Below are positions 1 to 8,500 of a stretch of 64,000 nucleotides of DNA, piece by piece. Every line of letters begins with the position of its first letter. The stretch's first letter is position 1. The notes below the pieces were generated by a model. It was not told the DNA's origin, ran no database searches, and was given only the letters and a program-made list of their open reading frames with translations. The stretch comes from Candidatus Riflebacteria bacterium HGW-Riflebacteria-2. GTDB taxonomy: Bacteria > Muiribacteriota > Ozemobacteria > Ozemobacterales > Ozemobacteraceae. The position numbers and the translations under genes were made by a program. The stretch is taken from NCBI GenBank assembly GCA_002839435.1, contig PGYA01000006.1, positions 57,437-121,436 of the forward strand, given 5' to 3'.

Positions 1-4
1 CCTC

Positions 5-35
5 GGGCCTGCCTGGCAAAGGCGGGCCCGCTTTT
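5..35 (+). terminator. Intrinsic terminator of a gene left of the window
   Basis: A 9-bp GC-rich stem (GGGCCTGCC at 5-13 pairing with GGCGGGCCC at 21-29, including one G-T pair) is followed by GCTTTTATTT. It would end a plus-strand transcript entering from outside the window. Confidence 0.6.
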
Positions 36-214
36 ATTTCAGCGCCTCCAGCCTCGCCAAAGTTCGATGCCTTTATATATACAAAAATTATTTGAATGTT
101 TTCAGGTGCAAGTCGGTTTGCTTTTTCGTAAGCTTATGAGCGAAGCAAATCACTGCAGATAAAGCATTCCATTCTATAGATACCATATCCACGAAATTGG
201 AGAACTTTAAGCCG

Positions 215-1024
215 ATGACAGACCAGAACGATGACCGCTGGGCTTTACCGGGTATCGCAGAAGCTTTGCAATGGCTTGATTATCGTAACCAGCAGGGAAT
301 ATCAATAGCACTCGATGCGCTGGGGGAATATGCAAAAGACACCGAACAGGCAGCAGAAAATCTGGCAGGCTATCGAAACTGTCTGCTGGCGCTGCCGCCA
401 GCCAGCCACAAAGTAGCGGTTGCAATCAAGCTTTCAGCGCTCGGTCTGAATTTTGACGCCGCGCTCGCCGAAACAAATCTGCAAAATCTGCTGGAACTGG
501 CTCGAAACAGCGATAATCTGGTCGAAATCGATATCGAAGGCACTCCGACGGTCGAGGCTACGGTAGCTATGGCCTGCAAATTCGCGACTATGGGCCTCAA
601 TCTTGTTCTCGCCCTGCAAGCCTACCTCGATCGAACTGATTCCGATATCCGCCGCGCACTTGAAGCCGGGCTGAAAATCCGTCTGGTCAAAGGCGCGTAT
701 CGTGGCGACACCGATGATTTTACCGAGATCCAGAGCCGTTTCTTCTCTCATTTCAAAACGCTGCTGGCAACCGGCCGACCTTTCGACGTCGGAACCCACG
801 ACCCGCTTCTGATCGAACAGATGAAGACAGCCATCACTGAACGGTCACAGGTTTGCTTCGGCTTTTTAAAAGGCCTGGCTGATCAGACCAAGCTGAATCT
901 GGCACAAAGCGGCTTCGGCGCTTCCGAATATGTACCCTACGGAACCAATCGCAAGGCCTATGTCGCCAGACGCCAACTCTACCTCAAAAACCTCGAAAAA
1001 ACCGGCCTCACCCCAGCCCCCTGA
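215..1024 (+). CDS. Proline dehydrogenase (monofunctional)
   Basis: FAD-dependent oxidation of proline to pyrroline-5-carboxylate, the first step of proline catabolism. About 269 residues, the usual size of a stand-alone PRODH barrel. Family motifs seen in order are KLSALG, VEIDIEG, LQAYLDRT, RLVKGAYRGD, GTHDP, GFLKG and, near the C-terminus, YVPYGTNRKAYVARRQ, which corresponds to the substrate-binding YxxRR region. The open frame begins at a TTG at 197, but the ATG at 215 is preferred because GGAG lies at 199-202. No pyrroline-5-carboxylate dehydrogenase is in the window. The gene runs convergently towards the tRNA/island junction and stops about 50 bp before a shared terminator. The motif match makes the call firm; the exact start is less certain. 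Confidence 0.88.
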   Translation: MTDQNDDRWALPGIAEALQWLDYRNQQGISIALDALGEYAKDTEQAAENLAGYRNCLLALPPASHKVAVAIKLSALGLNFDAALAETNLQNLLELARNSDNLVEIDIEGTPTVEATVAMACKFATMGLNLVLALQAYLDRTDSDIRRALEAGLKIRLVKGAYRGDTDDFTEIQSRFFSHFKTLLATGRPFDVGTHDPLLIEQMKTAITERSQVCFGFLKGLADQTKLNLAQSGFGASEYVPYGTNRKAYVARRQLYLKNLEKTGLTPAP

Positions 1025-1074
1025 CCAGCCCGCAAACCACAACGACCTCAAGCCAGATAAACTATCCGCCTGAA

Positions 1075-1103
1075 AAAAAGCCCGCTTACGCAGCGGGCTT
1101 TTT
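1075..1103. terminator. Bidirectional terminator (proline dehydrogenase / ancestral tRNA operon)
   Basis: A perfect 12-bp stem (AAAAAGCCCGCT, 5-nt loop, AGCGGGCTTTTT). Read on the minus strand it is followed by a run of seven T, read on the plus strand by five. It sits 10 bp outside the left att copy. Before the island inserted it would have lain just downstream of tRNA-Met on the minus strand, so it is probably the original terminator of the tRNA operon as well as that of proline dehydrogenase. Confidence 0.8.
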
Positions 1104-1112
1104 GAAATACAC

Positions 1113-1124
1113 TAGCAAGGGTCG
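1113..1124. other. attL core (12-bp direct repeat)
   Basis: TAGCAAGGGTCG, identical to the tRNA-Met 3' end at 31030-31041. The next base differs (C here, G in the tRNA), so the identity block is exactly 12 bp. Confidence 0.85.
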
Positions 1125-1174
1125 CTATCAAACTGAAGAATACTGATGTCTGCACAGGTCTTTTTTACACTGAG

Positions 1175-1195
1175 CTTATCCCTATCTTGTCCCTA
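1175..1195 (+). repeat. Paired TTRTCCCTA motifs, putative integrase arm sites (left)
   Basis: CTTATCCCTA and TCTTGTCCCTA sit 11 bp apart, one DNA turn, about 60 bp inside attL. The same two motifs, in the opposite order, occur at 30893-30914 near the right end. Paired motifs at helical-turn spacing at both ends are what arm-type sites of a lambda/P4-type integrase look like. Confidence 0.6.
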
Positions 1196-1795
1196 CAAAT
1201 CAAAAAATCCAACATCCACTTCCACCTAAAGTCTTTTATAGTCCATGTTTGGATATGAAAGTATATCACATTTCCACCAAATACAAAAAACTCCATCAAA
1301 CTGGCAAGCAAATCACTGTTTACGAATTCACTAAAAAATGCCGAGGCGGCAGTTGCTATTGCTAATGTTGCTATTTCTGCGATAGTTCGGAAGCTATCGT
1401 GGGTGGACAGTGAGAATTTTACTTCGTCAGAGCCGGGATTGACGCCAGGGTCTTTTATGTTCAAGCTATCGTTGTGGGAATTAAAAACAGTGCCCTTCTT
1501 AATTGTGACATTTGAACCCCTGAGTAATGCCAGAGACAAAGCGACAAAATAGCAGCGACAGTGACGGCACCGGTATTCCCAGAGCAGCTTTTTCCTTTGT
1601 TGGCCTTAAATAAATTTTTTGGAGTGGCCGCTTAAAAAAATGTCCATTTTTACTAGACCATTCCAACCAACGGATAACCGGCCTTAAAAAGGTCGCACGT
1701 CTGGCAGCCTCGTATCGATGGAATGACGAAATTCTTGGGCCATTTGAAACAAAGAAGCTCACAGCTAAATCTGCCTTACGGTTCCGTAAAAATAA
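1196..1795. other. Left-end region with degenerate reading frames, no clear gene
   Basis: A minus-strand frame is open from about 1600 to 1165 but has no convincing start. It contains a zinc-knuckle-like RCRHCR and, further on, GTVFNSH, which faintly recall the N-terminal zinc ribbon of IS1595-type transposases. It then contains GSDEVKFSL, encoded by a 23-bp repeat shared with 3627-3649. The neighbouring frame (1499-1762) reads like non-coding sequence. It most likely holds eroded remnants; no intact gene is claimed. Confidence 0.35.
1412..1434. repeat. 23-bp repeat, copy 1
   Basis: Identical to 3627-3649. On the minus strand it begins GGCTCTGACGAAG and encodes GSDEVKFS in the longest frame. 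In both copies the frame continues as L-(S/A)-T. Confidence 0.8.
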
Positions 1796-1832
1796 AAACT
1801 ACCCCAGATCATGCGATCCGGGGCAGTAGTTT
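1796..1832 (-). terminator. Intrinsic terminator of the 36-aa gene
   Basis: A strong stem built from CCCCAGATC and GATCCGGGG with an ATGC loop, extended by AAACTA/TAGTTT. On the minus strand it is followed by TTTTTATTTTT. It lies about 25 bp beyond the stop of the small gene at 1857-1967. Confidence 0.75.
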
Positions 1833-1856
1833 CAGAGCCTTAGTATGAGATGATTT

Positions 1857-1967
1857 CTACTTTCTTCTGCCAAATGGCCAAGCTGCGTAGCCATATTCAG
1901 AAGCAATCATTTTTTTGCCAGTGCGGTAATGTATATACCAAGTCACAAAGCCATGAATGTTCTTCAT
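1857..1967 (-). CDS. 36-aa basic microprotein of unknown function
   Basis: A small frame with an optimal ribosome binding site (AGGAGG, 6 nt before ATG at 1967), ending in TAG at 1857 and followed at once by a strong terminator. The peptide begins MKNIHGFVTWYIHYRTGKK, is rich in aromatic residues (W, Y, F, H) and ends in PFGRRK, giving a net basic charge. No family is recognised. The complete unit (ribosome binding site, frame, terminator) in otherwise degenerate sequence argues that it is really expressed. Possible roles include an excision or DNA-binding accessory, an anti-restriction peptide or a small toxin; none is supported by a motif. Confidence 0.6.
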   Translation of the reverse strand: MKNIHGFVTWYIHYRTGKKMIASEYGYAAWPFGRRK

Positions 1968-2093
1968 ACTGTTCCTCCTGTCGCAAGATTGCTGATCAGA
2001 AGAACAATGTGAAACGATTGACAAAAAGAATGGCTCTGAGGTATTCTTTTGCTTGAGATAGTTTCTAGGTCTTCCGGGCTCAGCTTGGGGACT

Positions 2094-2129
2094 AAAAAGG
2101 CTTGGATGTTAGAGCATCCAGGCTTTTTT
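2094..2129 (-). terminator. Terminator of the XRE-ImmA operon
   Basis: A 9-bp stem GCTTGGATG/CATCCAGGC with flanking A and T runs. On the minus strand it is followed by TTTTT. It lies 14 bp after the stop of the ImmA gene. Confidence 0.75.
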
Positions 2130-2142
2130 GTTGCCAGTTTAG

Positions 2143-2718
2143 TTACAAAAATTTATGAATTTTATTTACTCGGTTTTCTGCCGCCTTATAACTCACTTTG
2201 AAAGTGTCCATAACATCTTCTACGGTCGCTCCTTTTCGGCAAATATTTACTACCATAGGGGTTGGCATTAGAACCGCAGATGCAAAAGCTTCTGCTTGCC
2301 ATTCTGGATTTCTGAAAACTTTTATGTCACTCCGGTTTAAAACAGAAATTTTGTTTTCCATAATACAACCCTTGAAAAAATCTCCATGAAGCCAGGCATG
2401 GCCCAGTTCATGTCCAACCGTGAACTTTTCTCGACCTGCATGTAATTGAGCCGCAATGTATGTAGCAGGCGGAATGGTGATCACATTTTGACAGAAATCA
2501 GTTTGCCCTAGAATCCCAAATCCTAGCTCTTCTGCGAGTAATGTAAACCCTGTCTCTTCCTCAAATTTATGATTGGCATCTAAGATGTCAATGATAGGGA
2601 TAGGACAAGGTTTTTGCAGACCTTCTGGATAAAATTTTCTTAAAAATTCTACAGCCTCACGACCTATGCTTTTATATGATTGTGGAGGCACTTCGGGGAT
2701 TTTAACTGCAAACGTCAT
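2143..2718 (-). CDS. ImmA/IrrE family metallopeptidase
   Basis: Zinc metallopeptidase of the ImmA/IrrE (DUF955) family, 191 residues. The active-site helix reads FTVGHELGHAWLH (HExxH), followed by the family's downstream acidic helix in EWQAEAFASAVLMP. In ICEBs1 and phages, ImmA-type proteases cleave the partner XRE repressor encoded next to them. Here an XRE gene lies immediately upstream, and the ribosome binding site (GAGGTGAC) overlaps its stop codon, so the two are translationally linked. The likely substrate is that XRE repressor and the likely output is derepression of island genes; this is inferred from family and neighbourhood. Confidence 0.85.
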   Translation of the reverse strand: MTFAVKIPEVPPQSYKSIGREAVEFLRKFYPEGLQKPCPIPIIDILDANHKFEEETGFTLLAEELGFGILGQTDFCQNVITIPPATYIAAQLHAGREKFTVGHELGHAWLHGDFFKGCIMENKISVLNRSDIKVFRNPEWQAEAFASAVLMPTPMVVNICRKGATVEDVMDTFKVSYKAAENRVNKIHKFL

Positions 2719-2727
2719 TTTGTCACC

Positions 2728-3084
2728 TCAGTTGGAAAATTTGCTTAAGATTTTTTCGATTTCCGAAGCGTCAAGCTCGCTTAATTCATCCCAAGATCTT
2801 TGGAGAGTAATTGCCAATTCTCGCTTTTTGGGGCCAAGATTAAGCAAACCAAGTTCTACCCGCAGCTTGTCTTGATGTGCGATTTTTAGCAATTCTGCGA
2901 TATCAATTTCTAACAAGACAGCCAAGGTGGCAATTGTCTTGTCGTCCGGTGGCTCCCTACGCCCATTTTCAATTTGACTAAGATAAGACAATGATATGCC
3001 AGCTCTTTCAGACACTACCATCAAAGACAAGCCCTTTCGCTTTCTTGCGGTCCGTATTTTGTCTCCAAACGGCCTCTTCAACAT
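2728..3084 (-). CDS. XRE-family repressor (HTH_3)
   Basis: 118 residues with an N-terminal helix-turn-helix (about residues 8-62: FGDKIRTARKRKGLSLMVVS, then AGISLSYLSQIENGRREPP) and a helical C-terminus probably used for dimerisation or peptidase recognition. The frame is open upstream to 3171, but ATG at 3084 has AGGAG with 6-nt spacing, so this start is chosen. It is co-transcribed with the ImmA-like peptidase and divergent from the BREX operon. Type I BREX loci are often controlled by a WYL-type regulator (BrxR); none is seen here, so this repressor may be the local control element. Confidence 0.85.
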   Translation of the reverse strand: MLKRPFGDKIRTARKRKGLSLMVVSERAGISLSYLSQIENGRREPPDDKTIATLAVLLEIDIAELLKIAHQDKLRVELGLLNLGPKKRELAITLQRSWDELSELDASEIEKILSKFSN

Positions 3085-3313
3085 GTTTTGCTCCTTTGCT
3101 TCTCGCATAATCAAATCCGCACATTTTAACTCTTGCGAGATTCTACAAATTAAGCATACCTCATTTTGCAAATTTACACAATAGCTGTGAAGACTTTTTG
3201 TTGATAAGTGTTACGGCTTGGGCAAATTAACCTCAATCGTTTGTTTGACCGATGGTGCTGATGTTTGGATTTACACGGCATGCCGTCGAAGGAAGACCAA
3301 GATGCGTGTATAC

Positions 3314-3834
3314 CTAGGCCGCATCACACCAAGTCAAACAATGAAACAACAGCACAAAAACTTCACCGGCCGGAATCTGCCGGTCTATTTCTTGTAATGC
3401 TGGTTCAGCCGCCGGTCGGACTCTGAGCGCTCGGAGTATTTCTTTTGGTGTTCTGGCGTTTGGTTTGCTGGCAAGCGCACGCTGAAACGCCGGGTCGAGC
3501 TCGGAGACTTCAGATGTCAGATGCACCAAGCCATCCGTTACAAAATGTTTGGCCTGCTGCAAAATAGACGAATCATCTTCGTCTGCCTGGTTGGGGTTTG
3601 CTGCGATCTTTTCAAGAGTCGCAAGAGAGAATTTTACTTCGTCAGAGCCAGCGGCAGTGCCAGAATTTTCCCGATCATGTCCATGATCCAGATCAATACC
3701 GGATGTTCCCGCTCGAACTTGGCCATCCGAGCGTCCTGTTCTTGTCTTGCCTGCTTTACCAATAGCTCCATGTTTTTCCGCGTCATGCTGAGCACCCACT
3801 CCCTTGAAAATTTCTTCCGGAGCTCTGCCGTCAA
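3314..3834 (-). pseudogene. Possible frameshifted gene of unknown family
   Basis: Two overlapping minus-strand frames each look protein-like for half their length. The first (3834-3634, TTG start preceded by GAGG) gives a basic, coiled N-terminal part with KNMELLVKQARQEQDARMAK and a hydrophobic stretch PVLIWIMDMIGKILALPLAL, then stops inside the 23-bp repeat. The second frame takes over at the same repeat with GSDEVKFSLATLEKIAANPN and continues to 3314. The simplest reading is one gene of about 170 codons with a frameshift at the repeat. Alternatives are a 66-aa membrane-associated protein followed by non-coding sequence, or two overlapping genes. No function can be assigned. Confidence 0.35.
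3627..3649. repeat. 23-bp repeat, copy 2
   Basis: Identical to 1412-1434. It lies at the point where the two halves of the possible frameshifted gene change frame. Confidence 0.8.
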
Positions 3835-4157
3835 TATCCTCTACTCAAAGTCTAAGTCTGTTACCGAGAACCGTCAAGAAGTTTTACCTAATGTCGAGAA
3901 AGCAGCTGTAAGAACTATAAACAGGCGTCTGTTACCAATGCTTTTACCACTTTTTGCCAGTTTTACCACACAAAAACTTTCTTCATCAGGGAAACCCAGG
4001 TGCTAACGATTTCAGCATAGAAGTCATAAAAATCCTGCCATCACTGGTTTTCTAAGCGATGTTTCTGCATCGCAGCGCAAGGAGATATTTGCCGCTGCTA
4101 TCGGCCCAAAGTATTCGAACTGGCCTTACTATTAAAGGTTCAGTCGGCAAAGATCAA
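3835..4157. other. Intergenic sequence left of BREX, no gene seen
   Basis: No frame here has both a convincing start and protein-like composition. A small inverted repeat (GCGATG ... CATCGC, about 4057-4074) is the only structure noticed. Confidence 0.4.
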
Positions 4158-4186
4158 TTGACTAAGTCATTGCAAATCGTTTATCT
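4158..4186 (+). promoter_or_regulatory. Candidate sigma70 promoter of the BREX operon
   Basis: TTGACT (4158-4163), 17-bp spacer, TTATCT (4181-4186), about 80 bp before the brxA start. It is the best promoter-like match in the intergenic region. Confidence 0.5.
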
Positions 4187-4266
4187 TGCCAGAAAACTAA
4201 TTCGATCGGGAGATGCGGGCACAACATTGTTGCCATGCAAGGAATTGTCAGGATTTGGGGACGATT

Positions 4267-4881
4267 TTGAACAGCGAAAAATACAGCATGTCTTTTACTA
4301 CCGGCGGGCTGTTCCTGCAGGAATCAATCAAGCTCGCCCTTTTGCATCAACATCTGCAGAACTGGGAAACCGTCAAAGAGCAGGTTATTGCTGCAAATCT
4401 GCTGCAGGCCAGAACTATCAACAGCGCAAAACGGGTTTGTTACGAAATTATCAACAGGCTCAGACAGCTTTCACCAGATGAGCTTGAGCTGCTGTTGGAC
4501 GGCGATGTCCACGAACAAAAGCACGTTCTCTGGCTGGCGATCTGTCGACATTATCGTTTTATCGCAGATTTTGCCAGTGAGGTTATGCGTGAACGTCTCC
4601 TCAGCCTGCAAACAGATCTTAAACCGGAAGAATTCGATTTTTTTCTTAACAGGAAAGCAGAATGGCATGCTGAGCTTGAAAGTCTCAGCCCGTCTACCAG
4701 AACAAGACTTCGCCAGGTTTTGTATAAAATGCTTCGTGAGTCTGATATGTTGAATGACAATTACATCATCAATGCCGTAATGCTCAGTCCACGTCTTTTG
4801 AGCGCAATTCCGCGCGAAAGGCGTCATGATGTATTTACCTTTCCGGTTTTTGAATCAGGCGTGAGAGGTAAAACTCAATGA
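4267..4881 (+). CDS. brxA: BREX protein BrxA (DUF1819)
   Basis: First gene of a type I BREX locus. BrxA is a small helical, DNA-binding BREX component. Characteristic stretches are LFLQESIKLALLHQHLQNW, VIAANLLQARTINSAKRVCY, EIINRLRQLSPDELELLLDG, EQKHVLWLAICRHYRF and LRQVLYKMLRESDML, which follow the DUF1819 pattern along its whole length. The start is taken at TTG 4267, preceded by GGGGA at 4257-4261; ATG at 4288 is the alternative and would shorten the N-terminus by 7 residues. The stop overlaps the brxB start by 4 bp (ATGA), indicating translational coupling. Confidence 0.9.
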   Translation: MNSEKYSMSFTTGGLFLQESIKLALLHQHLQNWETVKEQVIAANLLQARTINSAKRVCYEIINRLRQLSPDELELLLDGDVHEQKHVLWLAICRHYRFIADFASEVMRERLLSLQTDLKPEEFDFFLNRKAEWHAELESLSPSTRTRLRQVLYKMLRESDMLNDNYIINAVMLSPRLLSAIPRERRHDVFTFPVFESGVRGKTQ

Positions 4882-5486
4882 AAAATAATTTCCAGAAAAG
4901 TTCTCTGGCAGAAAGATTTAAGCACCTGTTTTCTGTTATCTCAGGCCCGCGCTTTCTCAAAAAACAAGGCCTCGGCAACGAAGTCCCTTTCTTCATCTGC
5001 CCATATAAACCAGAAGAGAGCATCGAAATGACACGCCTGCAGGGGCAGCTTGTCAATAAGCTTGAGCAAAAGGGAATTCGAGTGCTCGAAATTAATCTCT
5101 ACGACCTGTCTGTCGAAATTCTGAGAGATCGCGGCATCTGGGAGCAAACGTTGGAAAGAGAAGTTGCCGTCAGCAAAGATGAGCTAAAAGAGCTCCTGCA
5201 GGGTGTTCTTGACACAGAAGACCATCTGATTCCTGCAATTGCAGCAAAAATGAGAGAAGCAGACTTTGACGTCATGTTTCTGGCAGGCGTCGGCGAAGTT
5301 TTTCCCTATATCCGTTCGCACAACATACTTAATAACCTTCAAAGCACAGCAAAAGATAAACCGACATTGATGTTCTTTCCGGGAGCATATACTCACTCGC
5401 TTGAATCCGGCGCATCGCTGAATCTTTTTGGCATGTTTCATGACGGGTATTACCGGGCTTTCAATATTTTTCACTGTGAAGCATAA
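4878..5486 (+). CDS. brxB: BREX protein BrxB (DUF1788)
   Basis: 202 residues. It matches the DUF1788 BrxB family in length and position and in stretches such as GLGNEVPFFICPYKP, KGIRVLEINLYDLSVEIL, FDVMFLAGVGEVFPYIRSH and LMFFPGAYTHSLES near the C-terminus. BrxB is an essential BREX component whose biochemical role is not settled. It is coupled to brxA by a 4-bp overlap and followed after 14 bp by brxC. Confidence 0.9.
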   Translation: MKNNFQKSSLAERFKHLFSVISGPRFLKKQGLGNEVPFFICPYKPEESIEMTRLQGQLVNKLEQKGIRVLEINLYDLSVEILRDRGIWEQTLEREVAVSKDELKELLQGVLDTEDHLIPAIAAKMREADFDVMFLAGVGEVFPYIRSHNILNNLQSTAKDKPTLMFFPGAYTHSLESGASLNLFGMFHDGYYRAFNIFHCEA

Positions 5487-5500
5487 GAGAGGCATATCTG

Positions 5501-8500
5501 ATGAAGCTAAAAAACATTTTCACCAAACCGGTTGACCGCCCGATCGAAGGAGTCATCAAAGCCGATGACGAAGCCAGCCTGAGACTCGAAATAGAAGAAT
5601 ACGTTCTGACCAACGAGGTCGAAAAACGCCTGGAAAGCTTTCTTGATGCCTATATCAATTACGAAAACGCCAACGGCGTGTGGATCTCCGGCTTCTTCGG
5701 TTCTGGTAAATCACACCTGCTCAAGATGCTCGCCCTGGTTCTTGAGAACCGCCAGATCGACGGCATGGCAACTCTGGATCTGTTTATGCCAAAGTGTGAA
5801 CATAATGAAATCTTACGTGGTGATCTCAAGCGCGCTGTCAGCATTCCATCAAAAAGCATTTTGTTCAACATTGATCAAAAGGCTGATGTTATCAGTAAAA
5901 CTCAGATAGACGCGTTGCTTGCGGTATTTGTTAAGGTGTTCGACGAAACCTGCGGTTATTATGGCAAACAGGGACATATAGCCCAGTTTGAGCGAGACCT
6001 GGACAGCCGAAATCTTTATTCTGACTTTAAAACGGCCTATGAGAGCATTGCCAGCCGCCCATGGGAAAGAGGCCGCGAACAGGCCTTGCTTGAAGCAGCA
6101 AACATCGCCAAAGCTTATTCGAAAATTACTGGCAGCAGCGAAGCCGATGCTCAGGGAATCCTCGACAAATACCGCAGTCAGCATCGTGTGTCTATTGAAG
6201 ATTTTGCCGACCAGATAAAGGCCTGGCTCGATCGCAAGCCAGCGAACTTTCGGCTGAACTTTTTCGTCGACGAGGTTGGGCAGTATATAGCAGACAACGT
6301 GAAACTGATGACCAATCTTCAGACCATCGCCGAAAGCCTGGCAACAAAATGCCGCGGCCGCGCCTGGGTTATTGTGACCGCCCAGGAAGAGATGAACTAC
6401 ATCGTTGGCGAGATGAGCAAGCAGCAGAGTAATGACTTTTCCAAAATTCAGGCTCGCTTCAACAACCGCATGAAGCTGACCAGTTCTGATGTGGCCGAGG
6501 TCATACAAAAGCGCCTGCTGACCAAGAACGAAGAAGGCATTCAGCAGCTGACTGATCTTTACCATAAGGAATCAAACAACTTTAAGACACTTTTCGATTT
6601 TGCCGATGGTTCACAAACCTACCGGAACTACCAGGATCGCGAGCATTTCATACACAGTTATCCATTCACGCCCTATCAGTTTGTGCTGTTTCAAACCGCA
6701 ATTCTAAACCTTTCGCAGCATAATGCTTTTGAGGGAAAGCATAGCTCAGTCGGCGAACGTTCAATGCTTGGGGTGTTCCAGCAGGTTGCTATTCAGATCG
6801 GTGACCATAAAATAGGGCAGCTGGCGACCTTCGACCTGATGTTCGAAGGTATTCGCACAGCCCTCAAATCAAACATTCAGCAAGCTATACTCAAAGCCGA
6901 AAAACAGCTCGATAACCAGTTCGCGATAAAGCTGTTAAAAACACTTTTTCTGGTAAAATACGTTAAAGAATTCAAGCCAACTTTGCGCAATCTCACAGTG
7001 CTTATGCTTGAAGGCTTCAAGAGCGATCTGCCCGCCCTGCGCAAAAAAATTGAAGAAGCCCTGAATCTGCTTGAACAACAGAGTTACATTCAATTTAACG
7101 GTGATCTGTTTGAATACCTGACCGACGAAGAAAAAGACGTCGAGCTCGAAATCAAAAATACCGAAGTTGAAGCCGCCGACATTCAGGCCGAACTCGAAAA
7201 AATCATCTTTGACTACGTAATCAAAAACCGAAAGATCCGTTTTCAGGAAAGCGCACAGGATTACTCCTATTCAAGAAAACTTGATGACCATCTGCATGGC
7301 CGCGAATATGAGCTGGCAATAAATGTCATCAGCCCATTTCATGACCAGATTGCCAATGAGCCATTTTTCCGCATGCAAAGTATGGGGCGCGATGAGCTTA
7401 TAGTGGTGATGCCGCCTGATCCCCGCCTGATCCACGAGATTTTCATGTATAAGCGCACCGAAAAGTATATAAAGCAGAACATCAGCATAACCCAGCAGGA
7501 AGCGATCAAGCGCATTCTCACCGACAAAGGCTTTCAGAACCGGGAGCGCTATACAGATCTGCAGCAACGTATTCAAAAACTGCTCGGCCAGGCAAAATTA
7601 TTTGTGGCCGGCACTGACATTGAAAGCAGCTCAGAGGACGCACAAACTCGTATAAGTTCAGGATTTTACGAGTTGATAAATCGAACTTACGCAAATTTAC
7701 GTATGCTGCGCGGAGTTGTCTACAGCGAAAATGATATCGCCAGATACCTCAAAAATCAGGGGCTTTATGATGACAACGTTGCTTCCCTTCCAGAATCAGA
7801 ACAGGAACTGCTGGCCTTTATCCAGAGTAATAACCGTGGGGGCGTGCGCACTACCCTTAAAAACCTGATTGAGCGTTTTGAGCATAAACCATACGGCTGG
7901 AATTTCCCTGCTATTCTATGTATTGTAGCCAGCCTGTGCTCCAGGGGTAAGCTCGAAGTCAGATCAGATGCCAATGTTCTTGAAGACAACGAACTTGAGC
8001 GATCATTGCGCAACACCCAGGCGCATGCCAATCTGGTTCTTGAGCCTCAAATCGAGTTCACCGCTTCGCAGGTGCGTTCACTTAAAGCATTTTTTGAAGA
8101 TTTCTTTGATTCACCGCCGCAGAGTAACGAAGCAAAAGTTCTGGGTAAAGAAACCGGCAGCGCCATGCAGGAGCTCATGCATCAACTTACACCTGTTGCT
8201 GCGCAAGCAGCTCAGTATCCATTTCTGAATACTCTCAAACCGGCACTTGAAAAGCTTAAAGAGTTTTCTGGCAAGCCTTACACCTGGTATTTAACCGATC
8301 TGATTCGACGACAGGATGAACTGCTTGACCTCAAAGAAAGTGTTATCGATCCGATCCGAAAGTTCATGAACGGCCCACAAAAGGCCATTTTCGATACTGC
8401 CCGCAAGTTTGTGCAAGATCAGGAATCGAATTTTGCCTATATTGAGGGCAACGAGGCCGAGCAGATCGCTGGCGCTCTTACTGAAGCAGACTGCTATAAG

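Noticed and set aside
1196..1795. IS1595-type transposase remnant
   Set aside because: Only RCRHCR and GTVFNSH match loosely; no DDE residues, no inverted repeats, frame broken. Recorded only as degenerate sequence.
1850..2056. 68-codon plus-strand frame with several Cys residues
   Set aside because: No ribosome binding site; it overlaps antisense the better supported 36-aa gene and its terminator side.
3190..3312. Possible transposase fragment before the XRE gene
   Set aside because: A short plus-strand stretch reads like a basic protein, but it lacks a start and any recognisable motif.
4059..4481. 140-codon plus-strand frame overlapping brxA
   Set aside because: Out of frame with brxA, which has strong family matches across the overlap.
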